Positions 34,385 to 42,506 of a DNA stretch of 64,000 nucleotides are shown in pieces. The notes under the pieces are model-generated. The model was not told the DNA's origin. It was given only the letters and a program-made list of their open reading frames with translations, and ran no database searches. The first letter of the stretch is position 1. Each line of letters starts with the position of its first letter. A program made the translations under genes and the position numbers. The stretch covers positions 489,661 through 553,660 of the forward strand of contig JAHBXD010000001.1 in assembly GCA_019636695.1 (NCBI GenBank). Reading direction: 5' to 3'. Source of the DNA: Phycisphaeraceae bacterium. Its GTDB lineage: Bacteria > Planctomycetota > Phycisphaerae > Phycisphaerales > UBA1924.

Positions 34385-35608
34385 ATGAACAGACTTGGAG
34401 CGTTCGTTGCCGGGCTTCTGGTGTGCGCCGGGGCTTCGGTGGGTCTTGCGCAGGCTGCAACCGATCATGTCCACGGCCCGTCGCCGACGGCCCCGGCCGC
34501 GAAGAAGGGTGCGAAGATTTCGTTCGACCGGCAGCGGCACGACTTCGGCCGCGTGCTCGATCAGGCCACGGTGCAGACGACATTCCGGTTCACCAACATC
34601 GGGACCGAGACGCTGGTGCTGGCCGATGCACAGGGGTCGTGCTCGTGCACGGTGGGCAAGCTGGCCAAGAAGGAATATCTCCCCGGTGAGAGCGGCGAAC
34701 TGGTGGTCGAGTTTGACCCGCGTAATCGCCGCGGCGCCCAGAATCGCACCGTGGTGGTGCCGAGCAACGATCCGGATACCCCGCGGTTCACGCTGATGGT
34801 CGATGCGTTTGTGCGTCCGATGATTGAGCTTGAGCCGAACTTCGTTCGGTTCGGGCAAGTGCAGCGGGGGACATCACAGTCGACATTGGTGGATGTCACG
34901 GGCGTGATGCCTGGGTTCGAGGTGGTTTCGGCGACGCTGGCTCGTGGAGAATGGATCCACGTCGAAATTCTCTCGACCGATGACGTGATTGCCGACGGCG
35001 AGCCTGCTCGGCGCACGGGGCTGCTGGTGACGCTGGATGACAAGGCGCTTCTGGGCACACACAACGCCCAGATTCTGCTCCAGATGCGTGATGCCAATGG
35101 GCAGACGATCGAGCGGTATCTCTCGGTCATGGCCGAGGTGATCGGCGTGGTCAACGTGCTGCCGAATCGGCTCAACCTCGGGCTGATCGAGCCGGAATCG
35201 ACGTGGGATCGTCAGATTCGCGTGCTGAGCCGCGATGGGACACCGTTCAACATCGTGGGTGTGATCGAGCGTCCGCTGCCGCTGGCCGACGGGAAGAACG
35301 GCGTGCCGCAACTGAGCGACCTGACCTTCAGCGCTACACCGGTGAGCGAGGGCGACAAGACCTCGTACATCGTGACGATCCGCGGGAAGCTGACGCCCGA
35401 GGCCGTGGCGGTGACGACGGATCTCGTGCTGGTGACCGATGTTCCGGATGAGAAGCACGTTCCGCTTCGGCTGACGGGGCGCGTGCGCACGGCCAACATG
35501 GTGACGCCGACGCAGATGACCCCTCCGCCGGTGCAGCAGACGGGCGAGGATGCGGCCAAGAGCGGCCAGCCGACGATTTCTCCGGTCGCGCCGAGGCGGA
35601 ACCCGTGA
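34385..35608 (+). CDS. Secreted DUF1573 protein
   Basis: A 407-residue exported protein. A signal peptide ends near GLAQA (residue 23). Residues about 40-145 form a DUF1573 domain with the hallmark FRFTNIGTETLVLADAQGSCSCTV and the later PGESGELVVEFDPRNRRGAQNRTVVVPSNDP, an Ig-like beta-sandwich with a Cys pair. The remaining about 220 residues look like further beta-sandwich modules, and the tail is disordered and rich in Pro and Gln. The ATG at 34385 has GGGAGGA upstream. It is followed closely by rhodanese-like and MauE-like genes, so the three likely work together at the envelope. The biochemical function is not established. Confidence 0.85.
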   Translation: MNRLGAFVAGLLVCAGASVGLAQAATDHVHGPSPTAPAAKKGAKISFDRQRHDFGRVLDQATVQTTFRFTNIGTETLVLADAQGSCSCTVGKLAKKEYLPGESGELVVEFDPRNRRGAQNRTVVVPSNDPDTPRFTLMVDAFVRPMIELEPNFVRFGQVQRGTSQSTLVDVTGVMPGFEVVSATLARGEWIHVEILSTDDVIADGEPARRTGLLVTLDDKALLGTHNAQILLQMRDANGQTIERYLSVMAEVIGVVNVLPNRLNLGLIEPESTWDRQIRVLSRDGTPFNIVGVIERPLPLADGKNGVPQLSDLTFSATPVSEGDKTSYIVTIRGKLTPEAVAVTTDLVLVTDVPDEKHVPLRLTGRVRTANMVTPTQMTPPPVQQTGEDAAKSGQPTISPVAPRRNP

Positions 35609-35639
35609 TCGAGGGCATATCGAAAGGCATCGGCGGGGC

Positions 35640-36284
35640 ATGAAGCACCTGACGAGATTCCTGGCGATGCTTGGGTTGGCGCTTTCGGTGGCGCTTGTGC
35701 ACTCGTGGGTGCACGGGCCGCTGGTGGTGCGGACGGGCGATCCGAAGGCGGGCCGGCCGCTTCCGGAACGGCCTGAAACAGCAGCGCGCGACCCCTCGGG
35801 TGATCGCCCCGCCCAGGCCAACGATGAGCCAGATCAGCCGGATGCCACCGTGCCTCGGGGTACGCCGGGGGTGACACCGGGCGCGACCGTGCCGCGGCAG
35901 TTTGATGTCACGACGTTCGGCAAGTTTATCGATTTTGACGAAGCGGTTTTCCTGCACGGGTTCATCGATTCAGGGCTGGTGGTGTTTGTCGATGCGCGGT
36001 CGCGTGAAGATCATTACACGGCCGGGCACATTGCCGGGGCCGTCAGGTTGAGCGCTGACATGTTCGATGCAGGGCATCCTGATGTCGATATGTTCATGGG
36101 GTCATATCCTGACGATGTGCGCATCGTGATCTATTGCTCGGGGGGCGATTGCGACGAAAGCGAAAGCACCCGGGCGCGTTTGATGATGCGGGGATATGAG
36201 GTTTCGCACATCTACAAGAACGGCTGGGATGAATGGTCGGTGCGGGTCGGGCTTGAGAAAATCCGCGTGGGGATAGACCCGTAA
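35640..36284 (+). CDS. Membrane-anchored rhodanese-like protein
   Basis: A 214-residue protein. It begins with a hydrophobic signal or anchor helix (about residues 6-22), then a Pro/Asp-rich linker, then a rhodanese domain (about 100-205): VVFVDARSREDHYTAGHIAGAVRLS, the active-site loop YCSGGDCDES with the expected catalytic Cys, and GYEVSHIYKNGWDEW. Rhodaneses carry sulfur as a persulfide or act in thiol redox. The protein should act outside the cytoplasmic membrane. It follows the DUF1573 gene by 31 bp and precedes the MauE-like gene. Confidence 0.88.
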   Translation: MKHLTRFLAMLGLALSVALVHSWVHGPLVVRTGDPKAGRPLPERPETAARDPSGDRPAQANDEPDQPDATVPRGTPGVTPGATVPRQFDVTTFGKFIDFDEAVFLHGFIDSGLVVFVDARSREDHYTAGHIAGAVRLSADMFDAGHPDVDMFMGSYPDDVRIVIYCSGGDCDESESTRARLMMRGYEVSHIYKNGWDEWSVRVGLEKIRVGIDP

Positions 36285-36336
36285 CGCACCCGCGCTTCGG
36301 CATCGCCGGCGCGGCAAGACGGGCACGGAGCCTCGG

Positions 36337-36870
36337 ATGGGTCGAGTGATTGCGGACATTCTGGCGATGGTGTGCCGGTGGGTGCTGGGTGGGCTGCTGC
36401 TCTTTGCCGCGTGGCACAAGTTGCAGGATCCGCAGTCGTTCGCGGAGTCGATTCGGGCATTTAAGTTTCTGCCCGACCACCTGATCATCGTGTCCGCGTT
36501 TGCGTTTCCGTGGCTTGAAGTGGTCGCGGGTGTCTGCCTGGTGCTGGGATGGTGGGGGCGTGCCGCGGCGGTGCTTGCCGGGCTGCTTTTGGCGGGGTTC
36601 ACCGTGGCGATCGCCCGTGTGCTGATTCTGGGTATTCCTGTCGGCGAGTGCGGGTGCTTCGGGAAGTTGAAGATCGTGTGCGAACCGGCCCCGAGCATTT
36701 GCCACATCATCCGGAACGTGCTGATGATGCTGATGGCGCTGCTGCCGGTGGTGGTCGGTGGGGGCTATCTCTGCCTCGATGGGTTGTGCGCCGGCAAACG
36801 CCGGACCAACGCGACGGCGGCATACGGTGATCCGTCGCTCAGCACGCCCGTGGCCGGCAAGTCTTCCTGA
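36337..36870 (+). CDS. MauE/DoxX-like membrane protein
   Basis: A 177-residue membrane protein with four predicted helices. The pattern WVLGGLLLFAAWHKLQDPQSFAESIRAFKFLP and the extracytoplasmic Cys motif GECGCFG identify the MauE family (DoxX-like). MauE is needed for disulfide formation in methylamine dehydrogenase, and relatives are thought to move electrons or thiols across the membrane. Together with the DUF1573 and rhodanese genes upstream it suggests a small thiol/sulfur-handling module. The C-terminal 30 residues are polar. Confidence 0.85.
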   Translation: MGRVIADILAMVCRWVLGGLLLFAAWHKLQDPQSFAESIRAFKFLPDHLIIVSAFAFPWLEVVAGVCLVLGWWGRAAAVLAGLLLAGFTVAIARVLILGIPVGECGCFGKLKIVCEPAPSICHIIRNVLMMLMALLPVVVGGGYLCLDGLCAGKRRTNATAAYGDPSLSTPVAGKSS

Positions 36871-37019
36871 TGCACGATGTCTGTCGGCAGCCCCTGGAAG
36901 GCAGCGTCTGGGGGTGTGCGTGCGCATCGCCGAGGTGGATGCGTCAAGCCGGATCTGGGGCGCGCGGTCAAAGCAATTTCACATGAACGGGCGGGCGGGC
37001 TTGCCGCGAGGGGGCGGGT

Positions 37020-38414
37020 GTGCAACGCTTGCACGTGGCCGTTCTCGAACTCGCCCGGCGGGCGATCGGGTCATTCTCACCCTCGACGATGCCGGTGATG
37101 GCGCGCCGAAACTACGCGCTGGAACTGCGTGCGGCGTTTTTTCTGCCATTCCTGCTGGTGGTGGTTGATAGCGCGATCATCGGCGTGGTGGTCAAAAACG
37201 CATTTGAAGATCGTGTGCCGGAAGGGGCGTTGAACCGGGCGGTGGCGATTCTGGCGGCGAGCACCGCGGCGGCGAATATCGTGAGTTTCATGTGGGTGCG
37301 GTTGTCGCACGGGGCCGACAAGGTTCGGTTTGTCAACGCGCTGCAACTGGCGATGATCATCCTGGTGTCGCTGATCGCGCTTGCGCCCCGAGACACATTC
37401 GGTCTGTGGCTGACGGTCGGGACGGTGTTCGCGTCGCGCGTGCTCTGGGCTGGGTTTGTGACGGTGCGTTCGACGGTCTGGGGGGCGAATTATTCGCCCG
37501 GGGTCAGGGCGCGCGTGACGGGCAAACTTGCGACGGTGCAGACGGGAACGCTGGCGATCCTGGGGCTTGCGCTGGGCGGGTTGATGAACTGGAACGAACA
37601 GACGTTCGTCTGGTTCTTTCCGGCGGGGTGTGCGTGCGCGATGCTCGGGGTGTGGGCGTGGTCGAAAATTCGGGTTCGCGGCCACAAAGAGATCCGCCGA
37701 GCCGAGCTTGCGCGCAACGACAAGCACCTGCCGAGTTTCAACCCTGCGGGCGTGTGGAGGCTGCTGAGGCACGATCGGCGCTACGGGCGGTTTCTGCGGA
37801 ATCTCTCGTTTCTCGGGCTGGGCAACCTGATGCTCATTCCCCTGGTGACAATCGTGGCCCGCGATCGGTTCGGCATGAGTTATCTCGGCGGAATCCTGGT
37901 CAGCAACTCGCTGCCCCTGGCGATGATGCCTTTCACCATCCCGCTCTGGGCGAGGCTGCTCGACCGCGTGCATGTCATTCATTTCCGCGCGTTGCACAGT
38001 TGGTCGTTCGTCGCGGCGGCCTTCTTGTGTACGCTCGCGGTGTTGCTGAAGAGCGAGGTGTTGCTGGTGCTCTCGTCGGTGATGACAGGTGTCGGTTTCG
38101 GCGGCGGAGTGCTGGCGTGGAACATCGGGCACCTCGATTTTGCGCCCAAGGGGATGGAAACGCAGTACATGGGCGCCCACCAGACGCTCAACGGCGTGCG
38201 CGGGCTGCTGGCGCCGTTTCTCGCGGTCGAGGTGTATCTCGGGTTGACGGCCATCGACGCGGGTCTGGCGTGGGGGGCGTTCGCCTTCTGTGCGCTGCTG
38301 ACGCTCGTCGGCGCGCTGGGGTTCCAGGCCATGGCCCGAGCGCATCCGCGCGAGCGGCACCCCCGAACGACACCGGTCGAAACCACGCCTCCGAGCAGGG
38401 CGGGGATCGGCTGA
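37020..38414 (+). CDS. Major facilitator superfamily-like transporter
   Basis: A 464-residue protein with about 11-12 hydrophobic helices arranged as two halves, typical of MFS carriers. The segments LVVVDSAIIGVVVKNAF, ILAIL-type helices and NLMLIPLVTIVARDRFGMSYLGGILVSNSLPLAMM can be seen, with a charged loop in the middle (about residues 215-250). The start is unsure: the GTG at 37020 has a GAGGGGG upstream, while ATGs at 37089 and 37098 would remove a polar leader that does not look like membrane sequence. The substrate cannot be inferred. It is 150 bp downstream of the MauE-like gene. Confidence 0.78.
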   Translation: MQRLHVAVLELARRAIGSFSPSTMPVMARRNYALELRAAFFLPFLLVVVDSAIIGVVVKNAFEDRVPEGALNRAVAILAASTAAANIVSFMWVRLSHGADKVRFVNALQLAMIILVSLIALAPRDTFGLWLTVGTVFASRVLWAGFVTVRSTVWGANYSPGVRARVTGKLATVQTGTLAILGLALGGLMNWNEQTFVWFFPAGCACAMLGVWAWSKIRVRGHKEIRRAELARNDKHLPSFNPAGVWRLLRHDRRYGRFLRNLSFLGLGNLMLIPLVTIVARDRFGMSYLGGILVSNSLPLAMMPFTIPLWARLLDRVHVIHFRALHSWSFVAAAFLCTLAVLLKSEVLLVLSSVMTGVGFGGGVLAWNIGHLDFAPKGMETQYMGAHQTLNGVRGLLAPFLAVEVYLGLTAIDAGLAWGAFAFCALLTLVGALGFQAMARAHPRERHPRTTPVETTPPSRAGIG

Positions 38415-38550
38415 GCTTCTCGGACCTTCTGCCGCTGTGGGCGATCAAGCGTGCGGAAATCTTGTCAGGTCGAGGGCATCGGGCGGCGGTGGATGACGAT
38501 GAGGGGAAAGGGCAGCGTGTTTGCGGGCGATCTTGGTCGCCGGACGCTCG

Positions 38551-38556
38551 TACAAT
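38551..38556 (+). promoter_or_regulatory. -10-like hexamer upstream of a secreted protein gene
   Basis: TACAAT, five of six positions of the consensus, stands out in a 291-bp GC-rich gap. No convincing -35 lies at 16-18 bp. It is about 150 bp before the next start codon. I see nothing else in this gap. Confidence 0.3.
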
Positions 38557-38705
38557 ATCCTGCCAAGGTCCACGATCGGGCTTCGCAGGCCCGGCGGGAT
38601 GCTCCGGGCTGCCAGTCGCGGACCGGATCGGCGTCAGAGTCGTGCAGACTCGGCAGGTCCGGGCGAATCGTGCTCAAGCACCGTGCCTCTTGAGGAGAAC
38701 CACCG

Positions 38706-39569
38706 ATGCGAAGGATGCAGAGTCGGATCGCGTGCGGCATTGCCGCTGGGGTCGTTTCGCTCGGCGCTTTCGCGGCGATGGGGCAGGCTGAAGGTGCCCC
38801 CCCTCCGGCGGAGCCGGCCGCGACAGCGACGCCCTCGGCTGCGGAGGTCTTTCGCCGTCACGCGGAAGCGCTGGGCGGGGTCGAAGCGTTTAAGAAGCGA
38901 AAGAACTCGGTCTCGGAAGGGTCGGTCGCGACGGACGACGGGTCATACTTCGGGCTGCTGACGATCTGGAACGTCGCGCCGAACAAGACGAGTGTGCTCG
39001 TCGAGGTGCCCGGAACGATCAGCGAGCACCTTTTCTTCAACGGCGAATATGGGTGGGCGTTATATCCGGAAGATCGCGCGAGGGTGCTGCGCGGGGGCGA
39101 GCTGCTCGACCTTGCCCAGAGCGCGGATTCCAACGCTCCTGTCGAACTTGAGCGTGTGTATACCAACGCAAAGGTTGTTGGCGCGGCGACGTTCAAGGGT
39201 GCTCGGTGCTGGCAGGTTGAGGGTGAAAGCCTCTACCGCAAGCGCGAGATCCTGTACTTTGACACGGCAACGGGGTTGATGCGCGGCATGCGTACACAGG
39301 TGACCACGGTCCAGGGTGTTCGCCAGTCGACGGTGACGATGGAAGAATATCGCGACTACGACGGGATCAAAGTTCCCGTGCGGATTCGTCAGGAAATCGA
39401 AGGTTCGCCCGCCGTCACCATCCGGCTTACGAAGTATCGCGCCAACGTGCCCGAGAGCGAATTGCCCGATTTTGAACTCCCCGAGTGGTTCCGCCAGGCG
39501 CTGGAGCGTGCGGCCGAGGCCGAGCGCGAACAGGGCGGAGGCCAGCCGCAGCGGGCCGATCGGCCCTGA
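38706..39569 (+). CDS. Secreted protein, LolA/LppX-like fold possible
   Basis: A 287-residue exported protein with a signal peptide (cleavage near AMGQA, about residue 28). The mature part starts with SAAEVFRRHAEALGGVEAFKKRKN, a pattern common to outer-membrane lipoprotein-sorting-like proteins, where a helix is followed by an antiparallel beta half-barrel. Later blocks such as TFKGARCWQVEGESLYRKREILYFDTATGLMRGM and YRDYDGIKVPVRIRQEI fit that fold. The C-terminus is charged and Gln-rich. GAGGAGA precedes the ATG at 38706. A role in lipid or lipoprotein binding is a guess from the fold pattern. Confidence 0.68.
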   Translation: MRRMQSRIACGIAAGVVSLGAFAAMGQAEGAPPPAEPAATATPSAAEVFRRHAEALGGVEAFKKRKNSVSEGSVATDDGSYFGLLTIWNVAPNKTSVLVEVPGTISEHLFFNGEYGWALYPEDRARVLRGGELLDLAQSADSNAPVELERVYTNAKVVGAATFKGARCWQVEGESLYRKREILYFDTATGLMRGMRTQVTTVQGVRQSTVTMEEYRDYDGIKVPVRIRQEIEGSPAVTIRLTKYRANVPESELPDFELPEWFRQALERAAEAEREQGGGQPQRADRP

Positions 39570-39578
39570 CCATTATGT

Positions 39579-40367
39579 TCAGGATCGACGGGGTGCGCTT
39601 CGTTTGAGCGCGGCGGGCTTGGCGCGCGCGGGCGCGCCCCCGGTTGCTCGCGAAGGTGCCGAGATGCGCAATTCGCACGCGGAACCGAACTCGCGGCAGA
39701 CCGGATGATCGGCGCACCCAGCGCCGCGGGCCTTGCAGGCGCGCCGACCGTGCCAGATCAGGCGATGCGAGAGGATGCACCATTCCTCTCGCGGGAAGAG
39801 CGCCATGAGCCGACGCTCGATCATGGTGATCGAAGCCCCCGGCGCCACCAGCCCGAACCTGGTCGCAAGGCGCTGCACGTGCGTATCGACGACAAACCCG
39901 ACATGCACGCCGAAAGCGTTGCCGAGCACCACGTTGGCCGTTTTTCGTGCAACACCCCGAAGGGTGAGCAGGTCGTGCATGGTGCCGGGCACGCGCCCGT
40001 CAAAACGCTCGACGATGTCTTTCATCGCGGCGTGGATGGCCTTGGCCTTGTTGCGATACAGCCCGATGCTCTTGATATACGGCTCGATCTCGCCGGGTGT
40101 TGCGCGGGCATACGCAGCCGGAGTGGGGAACCGGGCAAAGAGCGCGGGTGTCGCCTTGTTCACACCCACATCGGTCGCCTGCGCTGAAAGAATCGTCGCC
40201 ACGAGCAGTTCGTGCGGCGAGGAGTATGCCAGTTCGCAGTGCGCATCGGGGTAGGCCGAAGCGAGCGCCCGGGCCAGGGCCGAGGCACGCGCCCGCTCGC
40301 GCGGGGTGGTGCGAGGCAGTTCGAAGGGAAGGTCGCCGGCATCAGGTGTCGGCCCACTTCGCATCAT
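39579..40367 (-). CDS. nth: Endonuclease III (DNA glycosylase/AP lyase)
   Basis: A 262-residue Nth homologue that removes oxidised pyrimidines in base-excision repair. The helix-hairpin-helix LRGVARKTANVVLGNAFG carries the catalytic Lys, and VVDTHVQRLATRFGL carries the catalytic Asp. LLVATILSAQATDVGVNKATPALF is the usual N-terminal block. The C-terminal cysteines read C-x6-C-x5-C-x6-C instead of the common C-x6-C-x2-C-x5-C of the 4Fe-4S loop. A basic Pro/Ala tail follows. The ATG at 40367 overlaps the upstream stop codon (ATGATG), so it is coupled to the membrane protein gene before it. Confidence 0.93.
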   Translation of the reverse strand: MMRSGPTPDAGDLPFELPRTTPRERARASALARALASAYPDAHCELAYSSPHELLVATILSAQATDVGVNKATPALFARFPTPAAYARATPGEIEPYIKSIGLYRNKAKAIHAAMKDIVERFDGRVPGTMHDLLTLRGVARKTANVVLGNAFGVHVGFVVDTHVQRLATRFGLVAPGASITMIERRLMALFPREEWCILSHRLIWHGRRACKARGAGCADHPVCREFGSACELRISAPSRATGGAPARAKPAALKRSAPRRS

Positions 40368-40978
40368 GCCAGCCCCTTCTTCAGGGCCGGCGTGGCATAG
40401 GGTGAGGACTGCTGCGCAATGCCCGAAGGCGCGGTGATCGACCAGACCGCGGCGACAATGCCCGATGCCGCACAGAGCGTGCACGCGGCCAGCACGTTGC
40501 GCGATTCGGGATGGCGGGCCAGGAAGGCATCGCGGAAGCGCGTCGCCAGTTCAAGGTCGCCTTGTCGAGCGGCGGTCCAGTATTGCCGCAGGTTCTGGTT
40601 CATCTCAGGCGCAAGGATGAAGATCTGGTAGGCCACGATCGCAAGGCCGATGCCTACGACGCCCGCTCGAACGAGCGTGGTAAGACGGGCAAGCGGCAAG
40701 CCGAAGGCCATGATCGACGCAACCAGCGTCAGCACTGCCAGCACGATGCATCCGAACTGGATGAAGTCGGCCGTAAGAAAGGTGAACTCCCCGATGTGTC
40801 CTGCGGCAATGAGCCAGTGCTCTCCGGTATAGGCGGCAAACTCCGGCAGAAGCGGGTCAAGCGCCTTGACCACGGGAAAAACCTGGGCGGCGACAGCCCC
40901 GGCCATCACAAGCACGCCCAGCCAGAGGCCGAGTGCGATCAGGTGCAGCGATTCACAGAGTTTTCGACCGAGGGGCAT
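40364..40978 (-). CDS. Four-helix membrane protein (DUF4149-like)
   Basis: A 204-residue protein with four or five predicted transmembrane helices. The first reads LHLIALGLWLGVLVMAGAVAAQVF, and a CESLHLIALGLW start resembles DUF4149/CopD-like proteins. A soluble acidic loop at about residues 120-155 contains LAPEMNQNLRQYWTAARQGD. No function is known. TACCAT lies 5 nt before its ATG on the minus strand, and there is no SD, so the transcript may be leaderless. It is divergent from pgi across 64 bp and is coupled to nth downstream. Confidence 0.7.
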   Translation of the reverse strand: MPLGRKLCESLHLIALGLWLGVLVMAGAVAAQVFPVVKALDPLLPEFAAYTGEHWLIAAGHIGEFTFLTADFIQFGCIVLAVLTLVASIMAFGLPLARLTTLVRAGVVGIGLAIVAYQIFILAPEMNQNLRQYWTAARQGDLELATRFRDAFLARHPESRNVLAACTLCAASGIVAAVWSITAPSGIAQQSSPYATPALKKGLA

Positions 40979-40983
40979 GCGCG

Positions 40984-40989
40984 ATGGTA
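40984..40989 (-). promoter_or_regulatory. -10 element for the membrane protein-nth operon
   Basis: TACCAT on the minus strand (40989-40984), 5 nt before the start codon. It faces the pgi -10 element across the short divergent region. Confidence 0.4.
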
Positions 40990-41030
40990 GGGGGCGGCGG
41001 CAGCGTCAAGGCGCGCGGCCCGGCATTCGC

Positions 41031-41036
41031 TATGCT
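41031..41036 (+). promoter_or_regulatory. -10 element for a leaderless pgi transcript
   Basis: TATGCT is followed by exactly 6 nt and then the pgi ATG; no SD is present. Confidence 0.45.
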
Positions 41037-41042
41037 CCCGGC

Positions 41043-42476
41043 ATGCTGACTCTCGAATATGCCAACTGCCTTGCCGACCGCGTTGGTGTTCACGGGCTTG
41101 ATCCGGACCTCTTCGAGCCGGGGGCCGAGCTGGATGCCGCCTGCCGCCATCTGACCGATCGACTTTCGCAGAGTCGAGGCAAGGGGTGGGAGCGTTGGCG
41201 AGAGTTGCCCTTCGGGTCATTTCGCGATGGGCACGTGCGCGGTGTGCATGAGATCGTTGAGCGCGTACGCGGGCGTTTTGACAACCTGGTTGTGCTGGGC
41301 ATCGGCGGCTCGGCGCTCGGGAATACGGCCCTGCAGATGGCGCTGAACCCCTCGACATACAACCTGCTCGACGCGGTCGAGCGATCCGGTCCGCGGCTGT
41401 TCGTGGTGGATAACGTCGATCCTTCGTTGCTCAGCGCGGTGCTCAACATCTGCGAGCGCCAGGGCGGACTTGAGCGGACGTTGTTCAACGTCATCAGTAA
41501 AAGCGGCGAAACCGCCGAGACCGCCGCGCAGTTCATGGTTGTTCGCGATCGTCTGAAGCAGCGATTCGGCGCGCGTCATGCCGAGCATGTCATCGCGATC
41601 ACCGACCCCGCGAAGGGCACGATGCGGACGATCTGCGACGCCGAGGGATACGCAACGCTGCCGGTTCCTGATGGTGTCGGCGGGCGCTTCAGCGTGCTTT
41701 CGCCGGTCGGACTGTTCAGCGCCGCCATGTGCGGCATTGACATCGATGCGTTGCTCGACGGCGCCGCTTCGATGGACATGGCCTGTCGAGAGCATGAACT
41801 CTCGAAGAACCCCGCGGCGATGCTGGCAGCGCTTCTGGTTGAACTGGCCGCGAGAAAGGGCAAGCCCAACCACGTGCTCATGCCCTACAGCAATGCGTTG
41901 TACGGCCTGGCGGACTGGTATCGCCAACTCTGGGCTGAGAGCCTGGGGAAGCAGCGAGACGTGCGGGGTGAAGAGGTGTTCGCGGGGTTCACGCCGATCA
42001 AGGCGCTGGGTGCGACCGATCAGCACTCGCAGATTCAGTTATATCGAGAAGGCCCGAACGACAAGGTGATCGGGCTGATCGAGGTTGCGACGTTCGGTGA
42101 TGACGAAGTGACGATTCCGCGCGGGCTGGGCGTTGAGGCGATCGCCTATCTCGAAGGGGCGACGATGGGCGGGCTGCTCAATGCCGAGCGTCGCGCGACG
42201 GAGTTCGCCCTGGTGGAATCTCAGCGACCGAACTACACGATCCGCTTTCCGAGGATCGATGCGCATCATGTGGGCGAGTTCATCCAGTTGTGGCAGGTGG
42301 CGACGGCGTATGCCGGGCTGATGCTCAACGTCGATGCCTATGACCAGCCCGCCGTTGAGCTCGGAAAGCAGGCGACCTTCGGCCTGATGGGGCGCGCGGG
42401 GTATGAGCGCATCAAGGCTCGGATCGACGAAACCACGGGCACTGCCGGCCGCGTGATCGGGCCGTCGCGCGGGTGA
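41043..42476 (+). CDS. pgi: Glucose-6-phosphate isomerase
   Basis: A 477-residue phosphoglucose isomerase, interconverting glucose-6-phosphate and fructose-6-phosphate. The SIS-domain signatures are VVLGIGGSALGNTALQ (about residues 80-95), LFNVISKSGETAETAAQF (about 152-170) and TPIKALGATDQHSQIQLYREGPNDK with the conserved His-Ser-Gln (about 320-345). The C-terminal block reads AYAGLMLNVDAYDQPAVELGK. Length is in the range of the shorter bacterial enzymes. The gene converges on the Xer recombinase gene; the 30-bp gap is GC-rich with a small palindrome GGCCGCGGCC and no T-run. Confidence 0.97.
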   Translation: MLTLEYANCLADRVGVHGLDPDLFEPGAELDAACRHLTDRLSQSRGKGWERWRELPFGSFRDGHVRGVHEIVERVRGRFDNLVVLGIGGSALGNTALQMALNPSTYNLLDAVERSGPRLFVVDNVDPSLLSAVLNICERQGGLERTLFNVISKSGETAETAAQFMVVRDRLKQRFGARHAEHVIAITDPAKGTMRTICDAEGYATLPVPDGVGGRFSVLSPVGLFSAAMCGIDIDALLDGAASMDMACREHELSKNPAAMLAALLVELAARKGKPNHVLMPYSNALYGLADWYRQLWAESLGKQRDVRGEEVFAGFTPIKALGATDQHSQIQLYREGPNDKVIGLIEVATFGDDEVTIPRGLGVEAIAYLEGATMGGLLNAERRATEFALVESQRPNYTIRFPRIDAHHVGEFIQLWQVATAYAGLMLNVDAYDQPAVELGKQATFGLMGRAGYERIKARIDETTGTAGRVIGPSRG

Positions 42477-42506
42477 GGGCCGCGGCCGGCTGAGCAGTCC
42501 GAGCGG

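Noticed and set aside
42477-42506. A terminator between pgi and the recombinase gene
   Set aside because: Only a short GC palindrome is present, without a T-run on either strand.
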